A stretch of 64,000 bases of DNA from Adineta vaga. Its lineage: Eukaryota; Rotifera. Both the position numbers and the translations under genes were made by a program. Below, piece after piece: positions 37,077 to 51,127 of the stretch (its first letter is position 1; the number at the start of each line of letters is the position of its first letter). Location: NCBI GenBank assembly GCA_021613535.1, contig CP075492.1, positions 12,214,001 through 12,278,000 of the forward strand, written 5' to 3'. A model generated the notes under the pieces. It was given only the letters and a program-made list of their open reading frames with translations. It had not been told where the DNA came from and did not search any database.

Positions 37077-37084
37077 TGTATAAT
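37077..37084. repeat. Target site duplication, right copy (TGTATAAT)
   Basis: Identical to 36585-36592. The lack of mismatches suggests a fairly recent insertion. Confidence 0.9.
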
Positions 37085-37130
37085 AGTAATACATCAGATG
37101 GTTTTTTAGCAAAATTCTGTTCTCCAATTC

Positions 37131-38465
37131 GGTTATACGATGTAGAGAGTACTCGAAGAGGAGAAAACTATAATACAAAAACTGGCGAATCATGATGTGA
37201 AGAATGTTCACATTTTTACAAGACGAATGACTTTTCTTGTAGACACAGTTGATATTTCACAAATTATATCTCACGTATACTGTAAATGTGAATTATTCTT
37301 CTAGATAAATTAGGACCATCTTTTGTATGAAATGATGAATAAATAACTATTGCTACAAGTGAATATTTAAATCGTTGGGTGTCATCAGTACAAAAGTAAA
37401 ACACCATTCATCTAATATAAATGGAAATATTTAGTTGCAGTATTTTTATCCCATATCAATTCCTCATGTCACTATTTGTTTGTTCTCTTTGAGTCAACGA
37501 TCGTAAATTTAAAACTTTCCTACAGTTTTCCTGGCATATCACTTCCTTTCATCAAAGTGAACATAAATTCAAAATTACTGTAATCTGAGATTATTTCTTG
37601 GAGTTTCTTCTAATACATATGTGAGATTCAAATCTCATATCTATCAGCATTGTTCCGTTCGGTTTACCTCTATCGGATAATAAAATCCATGTATTTGAAT
37701 TGTCTTTTGCCTATAATATCTTATCACTCGATTCAAATAATGATAATGATGCAAATCATTGAGCTGATGACTTTGAAACAACAAATGAAGATGAAGATAA
37801 TATTGATCTTTTTAATTAATTTGACTCGATTTCCGATCAAAATGTCGATTCTATACTTAGATTGGGTACCAAAAATCCTTTGCATTGTTTATGTCACAAT
37901 AAAGAGAAGAACTTCTTTTATCGAAAAATACCATTAATTCTTCTTCAACTTATATTGTTACATTCGTGAATCATTCACAGACTTTTCTGAAAAAAATATG
38001 CTTAATGATCTTATCTCAATTGGAAATAGTTCATTATCAAAATCAACGCAATTCATTAAATGCAGACACCTGTGATCAAAAAATTAAATGAAATGTCAAT
38101 GAAGGAAAACATCACTTTATTATTTTCTGGAATAGTTTAGAGATCGTTAACTCGATTCGAGTATTAAACTTCTTTTTTGACTATTAAAATTAAATATGTA
38201 GAAGTCGAAGCTTCGAGTTTTAAACTAGGTCAGCTCCAGAGTTTGCTGTTTGCCTTTAAGTACCCTCATCCGCACCCACACTTTGCTCTTTGCTTTTAAA
38301 CACTCTCACCCACACCCACACTTTGCTCTTTGTCTTTAGACACCCACACCCAACTTGATTTGAGTAATATAGACTTCTCAACTAGTTCTTTCTATGAATG
38401 GGACAAGTTGAACTTAAAACTAATTGAATAATGATGTTTTATCAAACAGCCATATAGTTTAATGT
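37131..38465. other. Gene-free stretch with a short tandem repeat
   Basis: No exon chain found. It may include remnants of the 5' part of the rhamnosidase gene, but I could not read GH78 motifs here. A frame at 37650-37937 (+) has no motif. The only clear structure is the 40-bp tandem repeat listed separately. Confidence 0.45.
38241..38352. repeat. 40-bp tandem repeat, about 2.8 copies
   Basis: Units start at 38241, 38281 and 38321. The middle unit begins CTTTGCTCTTTGCTTTTAAA and ends CACCCACACCCACA. The first and last copies differ at several bases, and the last is cut short at about 38352. It is C-rich on the + strand and unlike the surrounding AT-rich DNA. Confidence 0.85.
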
Positions 38466-39652
38466 TCATGTTTCATTATCAATGGGAATATCATCTTTTT
38501 TGGGATTAGGCACAGGATTTTGATTAAATTCATCTTCAGCTCTTGGTTCAATAACAACTGTACATTCTTCGTTTATTCCGTTCTCATTTGTACGAAGTAA
38601 TAATCGAAGACGCGTTTGTGCAAATTTGGTTCCATAGAATCCTGCCCAAAGTTGTGTGTCACAACCGGTTATACAAACTGTAACTGAAGAAGGAAATTGA
38701 TCGTATTGCCCATAACGATAAATGATTCGATGCCATTTTTGGTCATTCCATTGTGGAAAAACCTTTTCGTAGCGCCATTTATGTCCATCTGAGAATAGAA
38801 GAGATAGTTCACATCGAGATCCACAATCCCATCGAGCGGCAACACAAATAGAAAATTCAATGATTGGTCGTAAATCAGCACACTAGAACAAATATTTTCT
38901 TGGAAAAGTTAAAATTCTATTATGAAACTTACATTAGTTGATCTGAGTCCTGGATAAAAAAGTGGTACATTACGTTGAAAGAATTTTGCTAATGTATGCG
39001 ATGTTACTCGACAAGATGATAAACGATTAAATTCATCATAAAGCCGATAACTACCAATTGGAACATATTCAATTTGAGAGTGAGCACCACGAGATTTAGT
39101 CCATCTATTGGTTTCAATCAGATTATATGCAGGATGGAATGGATTGTTGACATAAAGTTTCTCATAGGCATTAAAATCAACAGAAAAATGTTGATTCGGT
39201 AATAAAATATGATCTTGACGACCTTTTCGTTCCCAAAAACGTGAAGAGTGAATGATACGATAAAAACGACGACAAACTAACGAAATGTTATGTATTTCAT
39301 TATGTACTGTTCTCAATATTGGTTGTTGCAATGAATAATCGAAATAAAACGTGTTATCTTCTAAACGAACATGATTGTGTTGACTTAAAGGAAGTTGAGC
39401 TTCAAAAGAGAAGAATATTTTTTCAATTAATTCATCTGGTAATATATCAAATTGATTCATAAATGATGCATCGTTAGTAGTACTGTTCATATTAGACGAT
39501 TCAAAAGAATTAGAATAATTACGTACATGTTCAGCTATCTTATGAATAACTTTTTTCATTTCGTTATTATTTATGTGCGCAGGATCAGCAAAAGGTAAAC
39601 GATGGGAAACATGAGTCACTCTCCCGAGTAATATATATGACTGTTGGATCAT
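38466..39652 (-). CDS. F-box protein with FBA (F-box-associated) domain, FBXO2/6/44 type
   Basis: Two exons (38933-39652, 38466-38882) joined in phase 0 give 378 aa. The F-box is at about residues 68-135 (FDILPDELIEKIFFSFEAQL ... ISLVCRRFYRIIHSSRFWER), with an insertion between its helices. The FBA domain follows: NPFHPAYNLIETNRWTKSRG, FFQRNVPLFYPGLRSTN, then CADLRPIIEFSICVAARWDC, GSRCELSLLF, WHRIIYRYG and WAGFYGTKF. In vertebrates such proteins are SCF ubiquitin-ligase adaptors that recognise N-glycans on misfolded glycoproteins. Whether this one binds glycans is inference. The ~60 residues before the F-box are poorly conserved, so a start nearer the F-box is possible. A second F-box gene follows upstream on the same strand. 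Confidence 0.85.
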
Positions 39653-39834
39653 TCATCAACCTATGGGAAATACGAGCAAAGAGAATGAAAAGAAAACGAA
39701 GATGTAAAGCGAATAAAATTCATATATGAATATATGTGCTTAGGAGGAGAGGTAACAATCCATATTTTCTTATTGATTTTGTGGACACATCGACAGAAGT
39801 CTAAACATAATGAAAGTAAAATGTTTTCTATCAA

Positions 39835-40761
39835 TTAATTTTGTGTATTTGCACAATAACAAACGCCAGAATTTTTCTCAAAATATTGTATTCGTTCAAA
39901 ACATGGATGCATCGTTCGTATTTCATTAAGACCATCATTTGTATTCGCCATGGATTCATTTAAATAGCAATCAAATTTTTGTAAATGAGATAAACGATAA
40001 ATAAAAATGCGAGCAAGACGTGTAAAAGACATTTCAATTAATGTTAAATGAATATATTCAACATTTGGAACATAATTAAGAAGAAGATCAATATCATTTA
40101 TTGATAGAATACCATAAGTATCCGCAAAAGTAAATCGTTTTAATGGATGACTTAATCGTAATGAAGGAAGATCAATACGATGATTATCACCAAAAACTTG
40201 AACTTGTAAACTACGTAAACATGGACATGATACAAGAATAAGTGGAACTATAACTGGATCACCAGAACAAACACATACAGAATGAAGATGTGAAGATAAA
40301 GACCATGAACGTGTAAATGGTACATCGACACGACCTAAATCAGCATGTTTTAGTGAAGGAAATTCATTAGAAAAAACATCTTGAGCAAGTTGAGCAGATG
40401 ACCAAAAATCAAATGCTAATGAAAGAGATAAATAGATAAGATGAGGAAGAACATTTGGTCGGATTTGTGCCACTTGCAAACGAGTTGTACGATGCAATAT
40501 TAATACTTTTAAATTTAAAAATCGTGTTAAATCAATTTCATGCCAAGTATTCATTTCAAGTCGAATGACGCGAGAAGCGAATAGAGAAATTAACGATGGG
40601 TCATTTTTTTCAATAGTTAACGATAGATTTTTCAAAGATCGTAGAATAGTATTAAATCGATTATTCAATCCCCAAAATCCATAATATAAATCTCGAGTAT
40701 CCAAATATTGATATATATCAAGAATCAGTTCATTGGGTAGATGTTCAAATAGACTGAACAT
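39835..40761 (-). CDS. F-box protein of a leucine-rich, lineage-expanded type
   Basis: Intronless 308-aa frame. The N-terminus is a compact F-box (FEHLPNELILDIYQYLDTRD, then YYGFWGLNNRFNTILRS). The rest has repeated leucine-rich strands (LNLKVLILHRTT, LIYLSLSLAF, CPCLRSLQVQVFG, NVEYIHLTLIEM) suggesting a degenerate LRR solenoid for substrate binding. It probably acts as an SCF adaptor, with unknown target. It lies 182 bp upstream of the FBA-type F-box gene on the same strand, but the two share little beyond the F-box, so it is not an obvious recent duplicate. Confidence 0.8.
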   Translation of the reverse strand: MFSLFEHLPNELILDIYQYLDTRDLYYGFWGLNNRFNTILRSLKNLSLTIEKNDPSLISLFASRVIRLEMNTWHEIDLTRFLNLKVLILHRTTRLQVAQIRPNVLPHLIYLSLSLAFDFWSSAQLAQDVFSNEFPSLKHADLGRVDVPFTRSWSLSSHLHSVCVCSGDPVIVPLILVSCPCLRSLQVQVFGDNHRIDLPSLRLSHPLKRFTFADTYGILSINDIDLLLNYVPNVEYIHLTLIEMSFTRLARIFIYRLSHLQKFDCYLNESMANTNDGLNEIRTMHPCFERIQYFEKNSGVCYCANTQN

Positions 40762-41537
40762 ATTCTCAGAACTCTTTATAGTAAGATAGTTACTTACGAT
40801 ATTATATACTGGTAAGATTATCGACCGCTTCGATAAGTGTCATCAAAAAGGAAGTTTGCATTCAAAGCTAAACTCTTTATATAAGAATACTTCTTTTCTT
40901 TCTATGAAAATATTTCTACAATTCAATTCATCTTCATGCCGACTTCATCTTTGTCAAAGTCAAACGGAAGTGTGCATCTATTGCAAATGACTTTCTTCCT
41001 CGTTGGATTTCTATGAAAATCAATTTTGCTCATTATTTTACGATTAATCTGTTGGAAAAACAAAAATTTTTCTTCTTCTTACTACTCATCATTATAAACT
41101 TCTATAAATAACTTTAAATCTAACTTCTGCTCGCAGTCGATTATTTATTAGTTTTCCTATAATGGCAGATTACAAAATTATCACAAACATAACACCTTCT
41201 CCTACGCAAATAGGAATATACAAACGAGTTGAATGAGTAAAGATTTTATATCGGAAAAAAGAATATTTTTGTTTTTTATTTAAACTTTTTGCAAATGCAA
41301 ATGAACCATTAATAATATGAAAAAAGAAGAAGATGAATAATAAGAATATAGTAGAGATTAAAAGAACTCAACAAATAACAACAACGATACTGATAAATAA
41401 TAAAAGAATAATATAATGTATATGTTAATGTTTTCTTTTAAAAATAAGATCATAAAAAGGAGAAAGACGGAAATTATCCATGAAATTTAACAGAATAACA
41501 TCACCAATGAGATTTGTTTTTATAGAATACTTTTGGC
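40762..41537. other. Intergenic region, nothing seen
   Basis: AT-rich sequence between the F-box gene start and the GFAT stop codon, presumably the F-box promoter plus the GFAT 3'UTR. No motif or exon supported. Confidence 0.5.
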
Positions 41538-44764
<3,227 letters not shown>

Positions 44765-45761
44765 TGTTGTTGATGTTGTTTTTAAGATACTCTAATAATA
44801 ATTAAAATCTGAAATGGAAAAAATCTTATTTTTATAGGGCACCAGGTGAAGGAATGTAATAAAAATAACGATGATGAAATGAAACGTTTCTTTGGGCTAT
44901 TGCGTGGCAAGGAATGAATGTGATGATGAATGACAGCATTACGCCTCTTACATTTTCTTTTTGTGTACATATCGACGACGACGATCATGATTTATAAAGA
45001 AGGAAGAAGAAAGAAAAGAAAAAGTACGGACGTCAACTTACGAATAGACCTATCAGTATATAGTCCGTCTTTCACAAATGTATATATGAAAATAATTATA
45101 TGAAAGACAAACTAATATCCGACCGTCGGAGCGTAGATTAGATTATTTGTCAAAGACAATAAGGTCATATTACGAACATTATCGAATAACAAATGAATGC
45201 ATTCTACTTAAACAATTGAGAAAAATAACCAGACGGTAGTATGTGAAATTACTGACGAATAGTAAAGAAAATTATTCTATCGATATCTATAGTGATATAT
45301 TCATCTAGTCTGTATTCTGTACTATTTAATCGAGGGATAACAAATGAATAGACAGAGTTCATAAAAGTATCAATAGATTATCTATTATTTGACTGAAGAT
45401 GAAATAATATGTTCAAATATACCTAGTGACATTCTGAATCATGTTCAATAGTATTTATCAATCTAAATGAACATGAAATATAAGAATTAGTATGAAAAAG
45501 ACATGTTTCGATTATTCATTTTTATTTATCGAGAGAAATACAACTATCTCAATATGATGATTCGCAAAAGTCTTATAATCTGCGACGTATGCATTACGAT
45601 CAAAAGAAGTAAGATATATTCTTCTTTAGGTTTTTGTTTTTTCGATTTTTATTCTTAACGGTTCAAAACAAGAATCGTTGTATGTATAAATTTTTTTCTT
45701 ATTGAGACAGAGAATGATCGAATAGTAGCTCTGTTTTTAACAAAAAATAGTTGCCAATTAT
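44765..45761. other. Intergenic region between GFAT and RPS3A
   Basis: GFAT upstream region and RPS3A 3'UTR. AT-rich; no further exon or RNA gene recognised. Confidence 0.5.
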
Positions 45762-46939
45762 CTAAACAGAACTTTGCACTGGTGGTTCATAACCATCGGC
45801 ACGTTCGACACGTTGGCCTTTGTCATCGATAGTTACGCTGCTGTAACTTTCACCGTGCATTTCCATAAGACGAGCAACTGAAAAGGAAAATACAAATAAA
45901 ATCAATCAATACGTCTATCTATAAAGATTTTTCTTACCATCAAATTTGGGTTTTTTCAATACTTTTACTTTACGGACCATGACATTTTGTAATGGATAAA
46001 TTCCACGACAGACTTTTTCAATTTCTGATCCGATACTATTCGGAATACTGAAAAAGATCGAGAAAATTTTTAACTTAGAAATTCAAATTCTAAACTAAGA
46101 ATTCATACAGTTTGTTAACAACTTCTTTTAATTCACTACCAGCAATATCACGTGTCATAATTTCAACCATTTTCTTACGGATTGCTTTGATCTAATAATA
46201 AAAAAGAAATTCAATTGAACTTTTCGTTATTGTAAAGAACATTTTTTTTAACAAACTTGTGTATGTTGAGCATAGGATGTCTTTCTAATTTGACCACGCA
46301 TTTTTTGTGTGAAACCAATGCAGAAAACACGTAAAAGATAACCATCAGATGTACGAATATCAGCTTGAGCTTCAATTAATGTCTATAAAAGAATATTTTC
46401 ATTTAAAAAGAAAATAGAAACATTTTCTACGAATTAATTTAAGTTTACCTGCCATTTTTTTACAAGCATACGAAGACGATCTGTTGTAATATTCATACCA
46501 TGAAAGTTAGTTAAACAATGACGACCTTGAACATCTTCGCAGATAAATTTGAATTTACGATAGCTATCTTCATCATCGTGTTTGACTAAATCACCGAGTG
46601 AAGCTTCAAATACACGACCTTTCAAAGCATCCGAAGCAATTTCTATTCGAAAAAAGACATCAATAATATAACTTGAATTATTCAATATGAAATTGAAAAA
46701 CTTACTGGTGCCAGTTGTTCGTGTGACAAGTGTACGACCGATATTACGTGTTTCAAAATTAGCTGGTGCTTTGATATCATACCAATCTTTTTTTGAGAAT
46801 GGATCAGCGCTGGAAAAGAAAATTTCATCAATTCTATCGTATAAAGACCCAAACGAGTAGAATTTCGATAAACTTACACTTTCTTTTTACCACCTTTTTT
46901 GCCACCTTTTGTAAGGCGTTTGTTCTTGCCGATGGCCAT
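45762..46939 (-). CDS. RPS3A: Ribosomal protein eS1 (S3a)
   Basis: Small-subunit ribosomal protein eS1. Seven exons starting at ATG 46939 read [176 protein letters not shown], and a C-terminus [10 protein letters not shown]. Length is about 260 aa, as expected. Introns are about 50-80 bp, too short to host a box C/D snoRNA of the kind found in vertebrate RPS3A introns. No defect seen. Confidence 0.97.
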
Positions 46940-47459
46940 TTGTTATGATAAATCTATAAAAACAGACCAATAAAGTTTTATTTTCATTTATGTTTATTTT
47001 TCTTATTATTCAGCCGATTCTCAGTCCCGTCTTGAATACACTTTCATAGCTTTGATAATCGTGTAAATTGTCTCATCATCGATATCGGCTGAATAGATTT
47101 AAAAAGTTTTGTTTTTAGTTTATATTTTCAAAGATCATGTTACATGACATTAACTAACTCGTAAAACTAGATAATAATTTCAAAAGATCCAAAAATCCGA
47201 TGAATAAATAGCGGACTAGTCCATAGTAACATCTAGATGTCCTCCTTGAAAGAAGCATCATTTTCGTCGATATGTTAATCATTAATGCATATGTATGCAT
47301 GAAATCTATTCATTGGTTGATATTTTTCTAACACACATAGAAAGAAGGAAGGAAAGGAAAGAAGAAACACGTAACAAATATTTTCTCCTACCACAACTAC
47401 ATACTTTCACACTAAATATCTTAGAGAAGAACATCATCTTGACAGATCAAATATCAATT

Positions 47460-47470
47460 CGATTTTCTAG
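47460..47470 (+). promoter_or_regulatory. Acceptor-like site upstream of the TMED start codon
   Basis: CGATTTTCTAG ends nine bases before the ATG at 47480, with no coding donor upstream. Candidate trans-splice acceptor or end of a 5'UTR intron. Confidence 0.4.
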
Positions 47471-47479
47471 ATTAGAATT

Positions 47480-48349
47480 ATGAATATTCAATCGAATCTA
47501 ATTTTAATTTTTTGTTGTCTACAATGGATTTCTTTATCGTCTTCACTTTATTTTCACATCAGTGAAACTGAACGAAAATGTTTTATCGAAGAAATTCCGG
47601 ATGATACATTAGTTATTGGTAAATATAAAGTGGAATCATTCGATGAAAAAACTAATACATATGTTCCATCAACACCTGGTATTGGTATGCATGTTGAAGT
47701 AAAAGATCCAGATGATAAGATTATTCTTTCGAAATTATATACAAATGAAGGACGATTTACATTTACATCACATACTCCTGGTGAACATGTTATTTGTTTA
47801 TATTCAAATTCAACGGCTTGGTTTGGTGGACAAAAATTAGTAAATATGCATTAGATGACAGGAAAAGACATATGAACTATTATTTTTGTTATCTAGCGTA
47901 TTCATTTGGATATTGATGTTGGTGAACATGCAGTTGATTATCAAAGTGTCAGTGCTCATGAAAAATTAACAGAACTTCAGCTACGAGTTCGACAATTATT
48001 GGATCAAGTTGAACAAATGTAAGTTATCATTCATGATACTATTTATAGAAGATGAGTCATTGATCAATTTATACCTGGGCCTCTATATCGAAGATAATCA
48101 AAGTCACATGTGAAAAACAACAAAGATTGATTATGATTGCTTTCATGATAAAAATTTGTTATATTTTATTTCAGAACTAAAGAACAAAATTATCAACGTT
48201 ATCGCGAAGAACGCTTTCGAGCTACAAGTGAATCGACAAATCAACGTGTTTTATGGTGGTCCGTTGCTCAATTACTCGTTCTAGTCATTGCTGGTTTTTG
48301 GCAAATGCGTCATTTGAAGGGCTTTTTTGAAGCAAAGAAACTTGTTTAA
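47480..48349 (+). CDS. p24/TMED cargo receptor (TMED4/9 type)
   Basis: Type I membrane protein of the ER-Golgi p24 family, which sorts cargo into COPII and COPI vesicles. Three exons (47480-47839, 47897-48018, 48175-48349) give 218 aa. Order: signal peptide ([18 protein letters not shown]), GOLD domain beginning [20 protein letters not shown] and containing [16 protein letters not shown], a coiled coil ([20 protein letters not shown]), a membrane helix ([20 protein letters not shown]) and the tail [12 protein letters not shown]. The tail has FF and a dilysine KKxx retrieval signal, the hallmark of the family. Nothing is missing. The epsin gene starts only 147 bp downstream on the same strand. 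Confidence 0.95.
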
Positions 48350-48438
48350 AACATTTATTTTTAATTTAATCTAATTTATTTGAATAATCTCATTATCTTG
48401 TTTCTTCTTTCTTTTTTATTATTACAATAATTTCCTTA

Positions 48439-48464
48439 TACGGTTTTTAGATATTTATTTCCAG
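48439..48464 (+). promoter_or_regulatory. Acceptor-like sites upstream of the epsin start codon
   Basis: Two AG acceptors after pyrimidine-rich DNA (CGGTTTTTAG ending at 48450, TTTATTTCCAG ending at 48464) lie between the TMED stop and the epsin ATG at 48497. Candidates for processing of a joint transcript. Confidence 0.4.
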
Positions 48465-48496
48465 CTATATAAAGAAAAGAAAGCCGCTCATATTCG

Positions 48497-50769
48497 ATGC
48501 TTGCTCGCGGTGTAAGAAATGTTATTTACAATTATACTGATGCTCAACGCAAAGTTCGATCGGCAACTTCGAATGATGCTTGGGGACCATCACCAGCATT
48601 GATGCATGAAATTGCTGATTTAACTGATAATGTTGTAGCTTACGCTGAAATTATGCCAAGTAAATATTGAAATTGTAAGAAAATTTTCATGATTTGATAT
48701 TTTGTTTTTTAGTTATCTGGAAACGTTTAAATGATCATGGAAAAAACTGGCGACATGTTTATAAATCCTTAGTTTTACTTGATCATTTAATAAAATATGG
48801 CAATGAACGTGTTAGTCAACAATGTAAAGAAAATATCTTTGCCATTCAGACATTGAAAGATTTTCAATATGTCGAAGATCAAAAAGATCAAGGATATAAT
48901 GTTCGTGAGAAAGCTAAACAATTAGTTGCTCTACTTAAAGATGATGAACGTTTACGTAATGAACGTCGAAAAGCACAAGAAGCCCGTGAACGTTATTCAC
49001 GACAAGCAATGGGAATGGATTCAAGTGGTGCTGTTACATATGGTCGTCCAGCGACAGCAACATCAATGCGACGTAATAGTGCTGAAGGAGGAGATAGTTT
49101 TGGTACGATGTCATATCCATATGCAACTACTACGACAGCACATCGTTCATCATCATTCAATGAAAATCTTCATGCTGCATCTTCAAAAGAGTTTGTTCAA
49201 CCAACCAATCAGGAAGAAGAACAATTGCAAATGCAAATTGCTTTAGCAGAATCTCAACGTGAAGTATGTTGTTGTTGTTGTTGTTGAAATCAGAATTTAG
49301 AATAAATGAAATCATTTGTTTGTATTTATATAGGCTGAAGATGAAGAACGACGTCGTCGTAATGATGAATTAAAACTGAAAATTGCATTGGAAAGATCTG
49401 TCAATGAAGGTTCACCTGATGCTCTTCATTCTCAAGTAATTCAAATTCATTGTTTAAAATTTCGAATCGAAAGAAATCTGTTTTTATTGAAGGGCTTTGA
49501 TTTCAATACGAATTCAAATATATTTGATACTAATAATCATCAAGATCCTTATGCATCAGCAACTACAACAAGTATGGGTTGGAATCAAACCAATGGCCGA
49601 CCAGCAACTCATCTCGGTTTCACTACTTCTACAAGTATATTATAATTAATCTGACAAATACATGATTTATTTTCTTTTTTCTTGTCATATAGACGATCCA
49701 TGGTCGGCAGAACCAAGTGGTCGCACATCTGTAACTACTGCAACAACATCAGCCATGAATGATCCATGGCAAACAGGTGCATCATCAACATCACCACCGG
49801 TGCCACAGGCTAATCCATGGGGTGAAAAAAATCATACAACTACCAGCAATGGTACAGGTCTTTCTGTTAATATTGCTGATCCGTGGGGTGTTGGAACAAA
49901 TGGTGTTCACAAACCTAGTACAACTACAACAACTTCACCACCGTCCACAACTTCGAAAACAATTGATAATGAATTAAGTGAATTTTTTGGAGCAAATGCA
50001 AGTAAGATATGATTCTGACATATTGTATGAGCAAAATCGACGTGAAATATGCTCGTAATATCTCATAAAAATAGTTTTCTATAGAAATCACTGTGTATCT
50101 CTTCGATAGTAGAAGCATTATAAGCTTAGGTTCTTCGCATGTACTATGCAGTTTTGTTTTCGAGTGTGTGAAAAGACAAATACTAACATATAAATCATAT
50201 ACAATTATTTTTAGCTATCTCCGCAGGTTATAATGGTCAACAACAAGCATCATCAAATCCATGGAATATGCCATCGTCAACATTTCCATCGGCTACTACA
50301 GCAAATAATAATCTATCAGGTTCGATTTCTCCACCAAACGTCGGTTTAACTGCAGGTGGAAATATGCTCTATCCAACAGTAGCTGGCGGTAGTAATTCGA
50401 ATTCAACCAATCCAAGTCCACATCCATCTGCACTTTCAGCTTCTCGTAAAACTCCAGAAAGTTTTCTTGGAGAAAATTTCAGTAATTTAGTTAATCTTGA
50501 TAAACTTGTTACAGATACAAAAAGTAATGAATTCTTTTCATTCCTTTTGATTTCTCTATCTATCTATCTATTTGTTATTAGGCACTAATCCATTTGGTTC
50601 AACTGCTCCTCGAGCACCCAATCCATTTGCTAATACCATGAAACCACCAACACTTGATCAACTAAGTTCATCAAATAATGTTGGTTTTACAACAGGTTCA
50701 ACATTACCACCACCACTCATTCCTTCATCATTTAATAACACTACATCATCAAGCAATCCATTTATGTGA
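48497..50769 (+). CDS. EPN: Epsin, clathrin-mediated endocytosis adaptor
   Basis: Endocytic adaptor that bends PIP2-containing membrane and links ubiquitinated cargo, AP-2, clathrin and EH-domain proteins. Seven exons (48497-48659, 48713-49263, 49334-49435, 49493-49634, 49693-50001, 50215-50523, 50582-50769) give 587 aa. ENTH domain: VRSATSNDAWGPSPALMHEI, IIWKRLNDHGKNWRHVYKSL, QQCKENIFAIQTLKDFQYVE and NVREKAKQLVALLKDDE. Two ubiquitin-interacting motifs follow (EEEQLQMQIALAESQRE; RRRRNDELKLKIALERSVNE). Then come DPW-type AP-2 motifs (DDPWSAE, NDPWQTG, ADPWGVG), a clathrin-box-like LVNLDKL and three NPF motifs at the C-terminus. The 49436-49492 intron is 57 nt without an in-frame stop, and exon 6 has two in-frame acceptors 12 nt apart. 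Confidence 0.96.
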
Positions 50770-51109
50770 AATTACGTTTTTCTTTCTTTTCTTATAATTC
50801 TCTTTTTTTACTAATCTTCCGTCACAAAAAAAAACTCAAAATCTCTGTTCTTTTTTAGTTACACGAGCTTAGACTATCAGAAGTGGAATCTCTTTTCTTT
50901 TGTAAAATACGAAACTGATACATTATACTCACATCATTTATCAATCAACTACAAAGATTTCTTTTTCTATTCTAACTGTACATTTCTTCTAACATACGTC
51001 TTTATCTCTTCTTTTTTTCATACGGATATAGTTACTTGTATTTTTTTTTCTCTTTAAAACAATAAAACAAAAACAGCAACGGAAAGATTTGCATGCGTAT
51101 TGGATGTTT

Positions 51110-51127
51110 GATTCTTTTCTTTTCTAG
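51110..51127 (+). promoter_or_regulatory. Acceptor-like site abutting the ADPRM start codon
   Basis: TTCTTTTCTTTTCTAG ends exactly at the base before ATG 51128. It has all the features of a splice acceptor but no coding exon precedes it within the 358-bp gap after epsin. Confidence 0.5.

Larger units (their letters stand above)
35173..37130 (-). pseudogene. Decayed bacterial/fungal-type alpha-L-rhamnosidase (GH78)
   Basis: Intronless minus-strand frame. 36546-35437 encodes most of the GH78 catalytic alpha/alpha barrel, including SLPTDCPQRNERRGWMGDAA (Glu and the final Asp kept; the Asp usual before that Glu is Asn), DNQAPDGAVSDTVPF, the NWGTAYAMITWYLYEHTGD block and TTTWEQWNTL with the expected Glu. 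A TAG at 35434-35436 interrupts the frame, which then continues in register to 35173 through the C-terminal beta domain (VKLSVSIPNNMNAMISFD, VISGTYTF). Upstream, the frame extends to about 36585, where a transposon is inserted. Beyond it (37085-37130) a short in-frame piece remains, but the N-terminal half normal for this family (total ~900 aa) was not found. Intronless structure and family distribution suggest horizontal transfer followed by decay. Confidence 0.85.

Noticed and set aside
48926-49246. His/Gln-rich plus-strand frame
   Set aside because: Off-frame shadow of the epsin coding exon.
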